This document shows positions 34,567 through 43,142 of a stretch of 64,000 nucleotides of DNA, piece by piece. The notes beneath the pieces were generated by a model that made no database searches, was not told the DNA's origin, and was given only the letters and a program-made list of their open reading frames with translations. How positions within the stretch are numbered: the first letter of the stretch is position 1; every line of letters starts with the position of its first letter. The translations under genes and the position numbers were made by a program. The stretch comes from REEB95 sp963785735 (GTDB lineage Bacteria > Pseudomonadota > Alphaproteobacteria > ATCC43930 > CGMCC-115725): the NCBI GenBank assembly GCA_963785735.1, contig CAWAWJ010000001.1, forward strand, positions 930,001-994,000, in the 5' to 3' direction.

Positions 34567-35313
34567 ATGGCGGCCCCTGTCGTTCTGATCACCGGCGCGC
34601 TCACCGGCATCGGCCGCGCCACCGCTCTGGCCTTCGCCGCCAAGGGCGCGCGGATCGTCGTCTCCGGCCGCCGCGACGAAGCGGGCAACACGCTGGTGAA
34701 GGAATTGCGCGCGCTCGGCGTGGAAGCCGAATTCGTTCGCGCCGATGTTCGCCATGAAGACGAGGTGCGAAGTCTGGTCGATCAAACCGTCAAACGGTTC
34801 GGCCGCCTGGACGTGGCGGTTAACAACGCCGGCACCGAAGGCCAGACCGGTCCGGTGACGGCGCAGAATGCAGAAAGCTACGCCGCGACCTTTGATACCA
34901 ACGTGCTCGGCACGCTCTTGAGCATGAAACATGAGCTGCGCGTGATGCAGCCCCAGGGGAGCGGCTGCATCGTCAACCTGTCCTCGACCATGGGCCACCG
35001 CGGCGCGCCGGGCGCGTCTCTCTACACCGCCAGCAAACACGCGGTCGAAGGTCTGACGAAATCGGCGGCGCTCGAAGCGGTGGGGTTTGGCGTCCGCGTC
35101 AATGCGGTCGCCCCGGGCCCGGTCGAGACCGCGTTGCTGAACCGGTTCGCCGGCAACGCCGACCGGAAGGCGGGCGTGATCGCCGGCGTGCCGATGAAGC
35201 GCCTCGGCGCGCCCGAAGAGATCGCCCAGGCCATCCTGTTTCTCGCCTCGGACGAGGCGGCTTTCATCACCGGCCAGATCCTCGACGTTAACGGTGGCAA
35301 AACCGCCCTGTGA
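34567..35313 (+). CDS. Short-chain dehydrogenase/reductase (SDR)
   Basis: A 248-residue classical SDR using NAD(P)H. The cofactor loop is TGALTGIGRA (about 9-18), with NNAG, the catalytic Ser in IVNLSSTMG, and Tyr-x-x-x-Lys in YTASKH (about residues 155-160). The C-terminal FITGQILDVNGG is the usual family end. An Arg-Arg pair after the second strand (VVSGRRDEAG) suggests NADPH preference. GAAGGACG lies before the ATG. The substrate is unknown. It is 13 bp after gshA. Confidence 0.93.
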   Translation: MAAPVVLITGALTGIGRATALAFAAKGARIVVSGRRDEAGNTLVKELRALGVEAEFVRADVRHEDEVRSLVDQTVKRFGRLDVAVNNAGTEGQTGPVTAQNAESYAATFDTNVLGTLLSMKHELRVMQPQGSGCIVNLSSTMGHRGAPGASLYTASKHAVEGLTKSAALEAVGFGVRVNAVAPGPVETALLNRFAGNADRKAGVIAGVPMKRLGAPEEIAQAILFLASDEAAFITGQILDVNGGKTAL

Positions 35314-35320
35314 ACGCCGG

Positions 35321-37279
35321 CTACTGCGTCGCCGCCGCGTTGCCGCCGAGCGCGGCTTCTCTCCAGGCGCGCGGATCGGCCGAGCCTTTCTCTGGCGTCT
35401 CCCCCGAGAGCGACATCCAGCGCGCGCGGAACCAGCTTCGCGCCGAGATCTCGAACTTGACGCGCTTCGGATCGGGCGGCCCGGCCAAGCCCAAGGCCTG
35501 CCAGGGAATCACGGTCTCGGCGACGATGCGCGGCTGGTCGGCGCCGAAATAAAGCGTCGCCGATCCCGGCACCGGCGGGCAGGAAGTTTCGTGATGCGTC
35601 ACCGCCGCGCCCGCGCAGAGCAGCGGCGCCATCGGCGGGTAGTCGCGGGTCTTGCCCTTGGGCGGGATGAAATAAAGCGTGAAGCGTTTCGGCCCGGCCC
35701 CGGCGTCCATGTCGAGCTCGATGCGATAGGCCTCGCTCAAGGGGAAGGCACCCTCATAGCCCAGGATTTCGGTGTCGTAATAATCCTGGCCTATTGATGC
35801 CAAAGCGATCCCTTGGTCGCTCCAGGCGAGATAAGCTTCGCCGAAACCCACGTCGCCCTTGGCCGCGCGCAAGGGTGGCAGCAGCGATTGCGATTTGGGC
35901 CAGTCGATCAGCGAGGCGTGATCCAGGTTGATCGTGGCCTTCGGAATCACGATGCGCGCGCGATCCTGGCGCGGCATGGTCCGGGCCTCGCGGTGGATTC
36001 CGGGCAAAGCGCGATTGGCCAGGCCCAGCGATGCGGTCAATTCCTCATAGGGGCGATTTTCGATGTCCACGAGCCCGAAATTGTAATCCTCGCTGTCCTG
36101 ACGCCCGCCCACCGGATAATCGTAATACTGGAACCAATGCACCCCGAGCACCTCGGGGATGGCGGCGAAATTCCGGGCGGCTTCGGCGGCGCCCGATGCG
36201 CGCTCGGCCTGGGTGTTCACCGTCATGAGATGGCCGTTGTTGCGGTTGCCGGTGCGGTTCTGATGCGCGGCATAAAACCATTCCGAGATCAGCACCGGCT
36301 TGGCGCCGGTCAATGCGCGCAAGCCGTCGAAGTAATAGGGCGCGACCCAGCCCTCGGGGCTGTCGACATTGTAATTGCTCGATATGACGTCGACATAAGG
36401 CGCCTCGGCGCTGATCGCCGCCGGGTCGTAATAGATGGGGAGGCGGTCGCCCAAATAAAGCGCGCCGGGATCGGCCGCATGAATGGCGTGGGCCGAGAGC
36501 GCGTAATAATGTTCGGCGACGATATGGGTCCATAGAGCGATGAATTTCGCGCCCTGGCCGCCGGGCCTGAGCTTGGCGGTCACCTGACTCGCGAGCAGCC
36601 CGTTCCAGGAATTGACCTCGGGCGGCGGCACGAAATCCTCGGCAAATCGCCGCCAATCCTCGCGGTAGTAATCGCGCAGCGTTTTCACCAGACGCTGCTT
36701 GGTGAAATTCTCGGCGGGCTTCCGGAAATAGAAGGTGAAGAGCGCGCCGTCCCACCACCCCACCTCGTTGTCGGAGAAATAACCGATGCGATAGGGGTTG
36801 GCGCGGTAAGGCGCGGTCAGCTCGCGCGCCTTATCGTCCATGATCTGGCCCATGTCCGGCCGGAACGGATCGAACCAGTGGAATTTGGCGTTGCGCCCCA
36901 ATTCGAGATTGATCACGCCCGGCATCCGCAATTCCTGCGGCGGCAGCGACCAGGAGCCGGCGGTGTTGAACGCCCATTGCGCCATCCGCGCCCTGGTCTC
37001 GCCGATCCACTCCGCGAGCGAGGCGTTGTAGCGGCGCCAGTCGTAACGCGGCCGGTCGAGCAAGGCGACGGAATTGCCGGAATCGAGCACGTTGACGCCG
37101 ATCGAGAATAATTTCGCGCCGCAGGGATCGGCCAGCCAGGCCTCGCCCGTATTGTCTTTTTCCGCGCGCCAGCGCGCATTGGGCGCGTCGCCGAGGCCGC
37201 AAGCGGCGGAAAGTGTGGTGGAACAGAGGACTATTAAAAGACCGGCCGCAAGCGCGCGGACCCGGCAGAGGCAGCTCAT
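35321..37279 (-). CDS. Secreted agarase-like (GH50-like, clan A) glycoside hydrolase with C-terminal beta domain
   Basis: A 652-residue exported protein. A signal peptide (about 1-26) precedes a TIM-barrel domain (about 30-430). The candidate acid/base is Glu172 in YFSDNEVGWW (Asn-Glu pair, a clan GH-A mark) and the nucleophile Glu333 in PVLISEWFY. Both motifs resemble GH50 beta-agarases (FVDNEL and ISEFHF). Residues about 450-640 look like a separate beta-sandwich resembling CBM9/DOMON-type modules (AYLAWSDQGIALASI, then FPLSEAYRIELDMDAG). The start codon overlaps the tldD stop by 4 bp (ATGA), so translation is coupled. The substrate is unknown; a beta-galactan or exopolysaccharide is a guess. 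Confidence 0.72.
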   Translation of the reverse strand: MSCLCRVRALAAGLLIVLCSTTLSAACGLGDAPNARWRAEKDNTGEAWLADPCGAKLFSIGVNVLDSGNSVALLDRPRYDWRRYNASLAEWIGETRARMAQWAFNTAGSWSLPPQELRMPGVINLELGRNAKFHWFDPFRPDMGQIMDDKARELTAPYRANPYRIGYFSDNEVGWWDGALFTFYFRKPAENFTKQRLVKTLRDYYREDWRRFAEDFVPPPEVNSWNGLLASQVTAKLRPGGQGAKFIALWTHIVAEHYYALSAHAIHAADPGALYLGDRLPIYYDPAAISAEAPYVDVISSNYNVDSPEGWVAPYYFDGLRALTGAKPVLISEWFYAAHQNRTGNRNNGHLMTVNTQAERASGAAEAARNFAAIPEVLGVHWFQYYDYPVGGRQDSEDYNFGLVDIENRPYEELTASLGLANRALPGIHREARTMPRQDRARIVIPKATINLDHASLIDWPKSQSLLPPLRAAKGDVGFGEAYLAWSDQGIALASIGQDYYDTEILGYEGAFPLSEAYRIELDMDAGAGPKRFTLYFIPPKGKTRDYPPMAPLLCAGAAVTHHETSCPPVPGSATLYFGADQPRIVAETVIPWQALGLAGPPDPKRVKFEISARSWFRARWMSLSGETPEKGSADPRAWREAALGGNAAATQ

Positions 37280-38709
37280 GAACCCGTGCCGCCCACCGTG
37301 AGGCCATCCATGCGCAAGGTCGGCTGCCCGACGCCGACCGGCACGCCCTGGCCATCCTTGCCGCAGGTGCCAACGCCGTCATCGAGCTTCAGATCGTTGC
37401 CGATCATGGAAATCTTGGTGAGCGCGTCGGGCCCGTTGCCGATGAGAGACGCGCCCTTGACCGCATTCCCCACCTTGCCGTCCTCGATCAGATAGGCCTC
37501 GGAGGCCGAGAACACGAATTTGCCGCTGGTGATGTCGACCTGGCCGCCGCCGAAATTCACCGCGTAGAGCCCGCGCTTCACCGAGCGGATGATCTCCTGC
37601 GGGTCGTGCGATCCGGCCAGCATGTAGGTATTGGTCATGCGCGGCATCGGCGCATGGGCGTAGCTCTCCCGCCGGCCGTTGCCTGTCGGCCGCATGCCCA
37701 TCAGCCGGGCGTTCAAGCGGTCCTGCATGTAGCCTTTCAGGATTCCGTCCTCGATCAGCGTCGTATAAGAACTGGGCGTGCCCTCGTCGTCGACGGTGAG
37801 CGAGCCGCGCTTGTCCTTGAGCGTGCCGTCATCGACCACGGTGACGCCGGGCGCCGCCACGCGTTGGCCGATCAAGCCGGTGAAGGCCGAGGTTTTCTTG
37901 CGGTTGAAATCGCCTTCGAGTCCGTGGCCGACCGCCTCGTGCAGCATGACGCCGGGCCAGCCCGGCCCCAAGACCACCGTCATCTCGCCCGCCGGCGCAG
38001 GCACCGAGCCGAGATTAACGAGCGCCTGGCGCAACGCCTCGTCGACCTGTTTCTTCCACTGCGCGGGGTCGAGATAGAGCTCATAGGCGATGCGCCCGCC
38101 CGCGCCCGCGCCGCCCGCTTCCATGCGGCCGTTCTCCTCGACCACGACTCCGACATTGAGGCGGACCAGCGGCCTTATGTCGGCCGTGCGCGCGCCGGAG
38201 GATCGGATGATCTCGACCGCGCGCCATTCACCCGACAGCGAGGCCATCACCTGCCGGACTCGGCTGTCCTTGGAACGGGCATAGGCGTCGATCTCCATCA
38301 GCAACTTGGCCTTGGCCGGGAAATCGACCTGGGAAAGCGGATTGGCGTCAGTATAGAGCGAGCGGTTGGTGCCTTGCGGCGGTTCCGCCACCACGCCGCT
38401 TTGGCCGTGGGCAACCGCGCGCACTGTCGCCGCGGCGCGCTTGATCGCCGCCTCGGACAGCTCCGAGGCATGGGCATAGCCCGCCGATTCGCCCGAGAGC
38501 GCGCGCAGGCCGAAACCCTGCGACTGGTCGAAGGCGGCGCTCTTGATGCGCCCGTCATCGAGCGACAGCGCTTCGGACTGGCTCCATTCCAGGAACAGTT
38601 CGCCATCGTCCATGCCGGAAAGCGCCTCGGCCACGATCTTGTCCACCCGCGCCCGGTCCATGCCGGTTTGGGTGAAGAACAACGCCTCGGTGCGGGCTAG
38701 ATCGGCCAT
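37276..38709 (-). CDS. tldD: TldD metalloprotease
   Basis: A 477-residue catalytic subunit of TldD/TldE. The metal motif HEAVGH (His257-Glu258 to His262) in VMLHEAVGHGLEGDF is intact, followed by the conserved DDEGTP, NARLMG and MPRMTNTYM blocks. The heterodimer with PmbA (29.4-30.8 kb) is a peptidase that works through an unfolded-peptide channel. In many alphaproteobacteria tldD is divergent from the cytochrome oxidase operon, exactly as here. The downstream glycosidase is coupled to it. Confidence 0.96.
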   Translation of the reverse strand: MADLARTEALFFTQTGMDRARVDKIVAEALSGMDDGELFLEWSQSEALSLDDGRIKSAAFDQSQGFGLRALSGESAGYAHASELSEAAIKRAAATVRAVAHGQSGVVAEPPQGTNRSLYTDANPLSQVDFPAKAKLLMEIDAYARSKDSRVRQVMASLSGEWRAVEIIRSSGARTADIRPLVRLNVGVVVEENGRMEAGGAGAGGRIAYELYLDPAQWKKQVDEALRQALVNLGSVPAPAGEMTVVLGPGWPGVMLHEAVGHGLEGDFNRKKTSAFTGLIGQRVAAPGVTVVDDGTLKDKRGSLTVDDEGTPSSYTTLIEDGILKGYMQDRLNARLMGMRPTGNGRRESYAHAPMPRMTNTYMLAGSHDPQEIIRSVKRGLYAVNFGGGQVDITSGKFVFSASEAYLIEDGKVGNAVKGASLIGNGPDALTKISMIGNDLKLDDGVGTCGKDGQGVPVGVGQPTLRMDGLTVGGTGS

Positions 38710-38821
38710 GAGACTCCTGTGGATAAATCCTTCTTGCCAGAAAGAGACATAGGGTGCCAGGGCCTCGTCCGCCAGCGCCGAAACGGCGGGTTCGCCGCGA
38801 CATCCGGCCGCCTTGGTTTAT

Positions 38822-38836
38822 GCGGCATAAAGTCGC
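38822..38836 (+). promoter_or_regulatory. RegA/RegR (ActR/RoxR)-type redox regulator box
   Basis: The 15-mer GCGGCATAAAGTCGC matches the RegR consensus as I recall it (GNGRCRTTNNGNCGC) at every fixed position but one (A for T at position 8). It lies about 93-107 bp upstream of the ctaC start, in the divergent tldD-ctaC spacer. RegA-family regulators control terminal oxidases in related bacteria, so the location is sensible. Confidence 0.55.
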
Positions 38837-38846
38837 AATGTTGCGA
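38833..38846. promoter_or_regulatory. Perfect inverted repeat (operator-like) overlapping the RegA-type box
   Basis: TCGCAA-TG-TTGCGA is a perfect 14-bp dyad. Its left arm shares TCGC with the RegA-type box. It may be a second protein-binding site or part of an extended one. Confidence 0.4.
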
Positions 38847-38855
38847 TTGGCTTCG

Positions 38856-38870
38856 CCGCCCTTCGGGCGG
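38856..38870. other. GC-rich hairpin in the ctaC leader
   Basis: CCGCCC-TTC-GGGCGG forms a 6-bp stem with a 3-nt loop, about 60 bp before the ctaC start. It could be a 5' UTR stabiliser or chance in GC-rich DNA. Confidence 0.35.
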
Positions 38871-38928
38871 TATCTAAGGTGCCGTACTATGTCGAATCCG
38901 GCCCGCGCGCCGGCACGAGGGGAGAGGC

Positions 38929-39798
38929 ATGGCAGGTTTTCTGGTCGAATGCATGAAGCGCCATTGGCGCCGGGCGCGCGGCGCCGCTTCCATGCTGTGG
39001 GCGCCGCTGCTGCTGGTTTCCGCCCGCGCCTTCGCCGAGGAGCCGCATGACTGGCAGCTCGGCTGGCAGGATCCCGCCTCGCCGGTTGCCTCGCACATCG
39101 CCACGCTCCACTACGAGGTCTTTATCATCATCACGCTGATCACGGTCTTCGTGCTCGGCCTTTTGCTCTACGTCATTATCCGCTTCAACGCCAAGCGCCA
39201 CCCGGTGCCGACCAAGACCACGCACAACACCGTGCTCGAGGTGCTGTGGACGGTGGTGCCGGTGCTGATCCTGGTGACGATCGCGATCCCGTCCTTCAAG
39301 CTGCTCTATTACATGGACAAGAATCCGCACGCGACGATGACGATCAAGATCACCGGGCATCAGTGGTATTGGAGCTACGAATATCCCGACCAAGGCGATT
39401 TCTCCTTCAACAGCAACATCCTCGACGACGAGACCACCAAGAAGGAAGGCAAGCCGCGCCTGCTGGCGGTCGACAATCCGGTCGTGGTTCCGGTCGGCAC
39501 CGTGGTGCGCGTCCTGATCACCGGCACCGACGTGATCCACAGCTGGTTTGTCCCCTCGGTCGGGGTGCAGGAATACGCCGTCGAGGGCCGAATCAACGAG
39601 GCGTGGCTGCAGATCGACCGGCCCGGAATCTTCTACGGCCAATGCAATCAGATCTGCGGCATCAACCATCCCTTCATGCCGATCGAAATCCACGCGGTTT
39701 CCGCCGAAGACTTCGCCAAATGGGTGGATGGAGCCAAGAAGCAGTTTGGCCAAAACAACGGCGGCGCACGGCAATTCGCCGCCGGCGCGGCGCAATAG
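38929..39798 (+). CDS. ctaC: Cytochrome c oxidase subunit II
   Basis: A 289-residue subunit with a signal peptide ending near residue 36, two transmembrane helices (about 62-85 and 103-125) and a periplasmic CuA domain. The CuA ligands are His204 (VIHSW), Cys239, Cys243, His247 and Met250 (QCNQICGINHPFM). The residue between the cysteines that is normally Glu is Gln241. The HQWYWSYEY aromatic patch for electron entry is present. No fused cytochrome c domain. GAGGGGAGAGGC lies just before the ATG. First gene of the oxidase operon. Confidence 0.97.
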   Translation: MAGFLVECMKRHWRRARGAASMLWAPLLLVSARAFAEEPHDWQLGWQDPASPVASHIATLHYEVFIIITLITVFVLGLLLYVIIRFNAKRHPVPTKTTHNTVLEVLWTVVPVLILVTIAIPSFKLLYYMDKNPHATMTIKITGHQWYWSYEYPDQGDFSFNSNILDDETTKKEGKPRLLAVDNPVVVPVGTVVRVLITGTDVIHSWFVPSVGVQEYAVEGRINEAWLQIDRPGIFYGQCNQICGINHPFMPIEIHAVSAEDFAKWVDGAKKQFGQNNGGARQFAAGAAQ

Positions 39799-39819
39799 GC
39801 AATTCGCGAGGAACGGCAC

Positions 39820-41451
39820 ATGGCTACCGGAAAAAGCGCGGCCCATCACGGACACGACGAGGCCCATGACGATCACTATCCGAGCTTCGCCTCGCGTTGG
39901 CTCTATTCGACCAATCACAAGGATATCGGCACGCTCTATCTCATCTTCGCCATCAGCGCCGGACTGATCGGCGGCGCGTTCTCGATCATCATGCGCCTCA
40001 ATCTGATGGTGCCGGGCGATCCGCTGTTCCACGACAACCACCAGCTCTACAACGTCATCATCACCGCGCACGGCCTCATCATGGTGTTCTTCCTGGTGAT
40101 GCCGGCGCTGATCGGCGGCTTCGGCAACTGGTTCGTGCCGCTGATGATCGGCTCGCCCGACATGGCCTTTCCGCGCATGAACAACATCAGCTTCTGGCTG
40201 CTGGTGCCTTCGTTCCTGCTGTTGGTGAGCTCGACCATGGTCGGCGATCCCGCCGGGGCGGGCGTCGGCTGGACGATCTATCCGCCGCTGTCGTCCAAGA
40301 TCGGCCATCCCGGGCCGGCGGTCGATATGGCGATCTTCTCGCTGCACTTGGCCGGTGCCTCGTCGATCATGGGCGCGATCAATTTCATCACCACCATCTT
40401 CAACATGCGCGCGCCCGGCATGACGCTGCACAAGATGCCGCTCTTCGTCTGGTCGATCCTGGTGACCGCCTTCCTGCTGCTGCTGTCGCTGCCGGTGCTG
40501 GCGGGCGCCATCACCATGCTGCTGACCGACCGCAATTTCGGGACGACATTCTTCGATCCCGCCGGCGGCGGGGATCCGCTGCTGTTCCTGCACCTGTTCT
40601 GGTTTTTCGGCCACCCCGAGGTCTACATCATGATCCTGCCGGCCTTCGGCATCGTCAGCCAGGTGATCTCGACCTTCTCCAAGAAGCCGATCTTCGGCTA
40701 TCTCGGCATGGCCTATGCGATGGTGTCGATCGGTGTCATCGGCTTCGTGGTGTGGGCGCATCACATGTTCACCACCGGCATCAGCGTCGATACCCAGGCC
40801 TATTTCACCGCCGCAACCATGGTCATCGCCGTGCCCACCGGCATCAAGATATTCTCCTGGATCGCGACCATGTGGGAGGGCGCGATCGAGTTCAAGACGC
40901 CGATGCTGTGGGCGGTCGGATTCCTGTTCCTGTTCACGGTGGGCGGCGTCACCGGCGTGGTGCTGGCCAATGCCGGCGTCGACCGGCCGCTGCACAACAC
41001 CTATTACGTGGTGGCGCATTTCCACTACGTGCTGTCCTTGGGCGCGGTGTTCGGCCTGTTCGCGGGATTCTATTACTGGATCGGCAAGATGAGCGGCCGG
41101 CAATACAACGAGACCTTCGGCAAGATCCATTTCTGGACCACCTTCATCGGCGTCAACGTGACGTTCTTCCCGATGCATTTCCTCGGATTGGCCGGCATGC
41201 CGCGGCGCATCAGCGATTACCCGGACGCGTTCGCCGGTTGGAACATGGTGGCCTCGCTCGGCTCCTTCCTTTCCTTCGCCTCGACCCTGTTCTTCGTCTT
41301 CATCATCTTCCACACGCTGTTCGCGGGCCGCAAGGTGGGCGCGAATTACTGGGGCGAGGGGGCGACGACGCTGGAGTGGACGGTGTCTTCGCCGCCGCCT
41401 TTCCATTCCTATGACGAGCTGCCACACATCGCTTCCGGCCCGGGCCACTGA
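39820..41451 (+). CDS. ctaD: Cytochrome c oxidase subunit I (aa3-type, A1 class)
   Basis: A 543-residue twelve-helix catalytic subunit carrying heme a, heme a3 and CuB. FGHPEVY supplies the CuB His cross-linked to Tyr and the D-channel Glu, which defines class A1. WAHHMF gives two more CuB histidines, VAHFHYVL the two heme-ligand histidines and PTGIKIFSW the K-channel lysine. FGNWFVP and GSPDMAFPRMNN hold the D-channel Asn and Asp residues. All the key proton-channel residues I could check are present. It follows ctaC by 21 bp. Confidence 0.98.
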   Translation: MATGKSAAHHGHDEAHDDHYPSFASRWLYSTNHKDIGTLYLIFAISAGLIGGAFSIIMRLNLMVPGDPLFHDNHQLYNVIITAHGLIMVFFLVMPALIGGFGNWFVPLMIGSPDMAFPRMNNISFWLLVPSFLLLVSSTMVGDPAGAGVGWTIYPPLSSKIGHPGPAVDMAIFSLHLAGASSIMGAINFITTIFNMRAPGMTLHKMPLFVWSILVTAFLLLLSLPVLAGAITMLLTDRNFGTTFFDPAGGGDPLLFLHLFWFFGHPEVYIMILPAFGIVSQVISTFSKKPIFGYLGMAYAMVSIGVIGFVVWAHHMFTTGISVDTQAYFTAATMVIAVPTGIKIFSWIATMWEGAIEFKTPMLWAVGFLFLFTVGGVTGVVLANAGVDRPLHNTYYVVAHFHYVLSLGAVFGLFAGFYYWIGKMSGRQYNETFGKIHFWTTFIGVNVTFFPMHFLGLAGMPRRISDYPDAFAGWNMVASLGSFLSFASTLFFVFIIFHTLFAGRKVGANYWGEGATTLEWTVSSPPPFHSYDELPHIASGPGH

Positions 41452-41469
41452 GCCGGGGATCGATCGCAA

Positions 41470-42412
41470 GTGAGCCAGGTCACCTCCGCCGAACTCGCCC
41501 GCAGGGATGAGGCCGCTTTCGGCCCGGCCGTCGGCGATTACGTCGAGCTCCTGAAGCCGCGGGTGATGTCGCTGGTGGTGTTCACCGGCTTCGTCGGGCT
41601 TTATCTCGCGCCCGGCCATCTGCATCCGCTGCTGGCGGCGGTGGCGGTACTGTGTATCGCCGTGGGCGCGGGCGCGGCGGGCGCCATCAACATGTGGTAT
41701 GAGCGCGACATCGACGCGTTGATGGAGCGTACGCGCAACCGGCCGCTGCCGGCGGGGCGCATGGCACCGGGCGAGGCGCTGGGCTTTGGCTGCGTGCTGG
41801 CCGGCGCCTCCGTGATGGTGATGGGGCTCGCGCTCAACTGGGCGGCGGCGAGCGCTTCTGGCGCTGACCATCGGCTTCTACGTCTTCGTCTACACCATTG
41901 GATTGAAACGCCGCACGCCGCAGAACATCGTCATCGGCGGCGCATCCGGCGCCTTCCCGCCGCTGATCGGCTGGGCGGCGACGACCGGCGATGTGGGCCT
42001 GCCGGCGCTCGCCTTGTTCGCGCTCATCTTCTTCTGGACGCCGCCGCATTTCTGGGCGCTGTCGCTCTACCGCGCCGGTGATTATGCCCGCGCCGGCGTG
42101 CCGATGCTGCCGGTAGTCGCGGGTCCGCGCGAAACCAAGAAGCAGATGCTGCTCTATACCCTGGTGCTGTGGCCGGTGGCGGTGGCGCCTGCCTTGCTGC
42201 ATGTGACGGGCTGGGTTTACGGCATCGCGGCCTTGGCGCTCTCGGCGCTGTTCACGCTTTTGGCCTGCCGCGTCCTCGCCGGCACGGGCACGCGCCAGGC
42301 CCGGCAGATGTTCGGCTTCTCGATCCTTTATCTCTTCCTTTTGTTCCTGCTCATGGCGCTCGACCGCGCGCCGGGCCTCGTCTCGGCCCTTGCTCCGGGT
42401 TTCGGCGCATGA
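41470..42412 (+). pseudogene. ctaB: Heme O synthase (protoheme IX farnesyltransferase), interrupted by a frameshift
   Basis: From the GTG at 41470 the frame gives a normal start (DYVELLKPRVMSLVV) and the first Asp-rich motif NMWYERDIDALMERT. After ALNWAAA (about 41850) it becomes nonsense ending at 42081. The next frame contains the rest: ALLALTIGFYVFVYTIGLKRRTPQN, GAFPPLIGWAA and the C-terminal helices to 42412. Removing one base in the GCG-rich stretch 41841-41855 restores a protein of about 313 residues. Heme O synthase is needed to make heme a for CtaD, whose gene looks intact, so a sequencing error is likely, though a true mutation cannot be excluded. The stop overlaps the next start (ATGA). 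Confidence 0.88.
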
Positions 42413-42540
42413 TGGTAATGCCCCTCATGAACGAACGGGAAAAGCGCATCCGCGCCAAGAACCGCGCGCTACTGGCGGCGCTGTTGGGCGTGGTGCTGAT
42501 GTTCTATCTGATCGCGCTCGCCCGCATGGGGAATTGGTGA
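42409..42540 (+). CDS. Small single-pass membrane protein of the cytochrome oxidase operon (CoxF-like)
   Basis: A 43-residue ORF. After a charged start (NEREKRIRAKNR) there is one hydrophobic helix (about residues 20-38: ALLAALLGVVLMFYLIALA) ending RMGNW. Its ATG overlaps the ctaB stop (ATGA), and its TGA overlaps the ctaG ATG (TGATG). The coupling on both sides argues that it is a real gene. Small membrane proteins of this kind are found between ctaB and ctaG in many alphaproteobacteria and are presumed to help oxidase assembly. Confidence 0.8.
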   Translation: MMVMPLMNEREKRIRAKNRALLAALLGVVLMFYLIALARMGNW

Positions 42541-43130
42541 TGAACGCCTCCGGCAAAAAGCGGCTGACGCTGGGCGGGTTGCTGCTGGTGCTGGGCTGCA
42601 TGATCGGCCTGGTGGCGGCCTCGGTGCCGCTCTACCGCCTGTTTTGCGCCGCCACCGGCTATAACGGCACCACCCAGCGCGCCTCATCCGCGCCCGCCAA
42701 CGATATAGCCGACCGCATCATCACCGTGCGGTTTGACACCACCACCTCGCCCGAGCTCGATTGGGACTTCCACCCCGAGATGATCTCGGTCCAGGTCCAT
42801 CCCGGCGAGACCAAGACCGTGGCCTATCGCGCGGTGAATCGCTCGGCCGCGCCACTCACCGGCACCGCCACCTTCAACGTCACCCCATCCAAGGCCGGGA
42901 TTTATTTCGACAAGCTGCAATGCTTCTGTTTCACCAAGCAGCGCTTGGGTCCGGGCGAGGGCAAGGATTTGACCGTGACCTTCTTCGTCGATCCCGACAT
43001 CGTCAAGGACGCCGATGACCGCGACGTCGACACCATCACCTTGAGCTACACCATGTTCCGCGCCGCGGACCAGAGCATCCCCGGCCCCTCGGCTTCGGCC
43101 GAGCCGGTTTCACCGAACAGCTTGCGCTAA
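42540..43130 (+). CDS. ctaG: Cytochrome c oxidase assembly copper chaperone CtaG/Cox11
   Basis: A 196-residue protein with one N-terminal membrane helix (about 8-28) and a periplasmic immunoglobulin-like copper domain. The copper motif Cys-Phe-Cys-Phe (KLQCFCF, about residue 123-126) and the conserved Cys in YRLFCAATGYNGTTQ are present. It delivers copper to CuB of subunit I. It starts one base inside the preceding stop codon. Confidence 0.96.
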   Translation: MNASGKKRLTLGGLLLVLGCMIGLVAASVPLYRLFCAATGYNGTTQRASSAPANDIADRIITVRFDTTTSPELDWDFHPEMISVQVHPGETKTVAYRAVNRSAAPLTGTATFNVTPSKAGIYFDKLQCFCFTKQRLGPGEGKDLTVTFFVDPDIVKDADDRDVDTITLSYTMFRAADQSIPGPSASAEPVSPNSLR

Positions 43131-43142
43131 GCGAGAGAGATC

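Noticed and set aside
29412..38709. A RiPP maturation locus based on the presence of both TldD and TldE
   Set aside because: The two genes are 6.5 kb apart, no precursor peptide, cyclodehydratase or exporter is near, and tldD/pmbA are housekeeping genes in these bacteria.
38887..41871. A 994-codon open frame on the minus strand opposite ctaC-ctaD-ctaB
   Set aside because: Its translation is His/Arg/Asp/Gln-rich low complexity, and the plus strand encodes complete oxidase subunits with all catalytic motifs. It is a GC-skew shadow.
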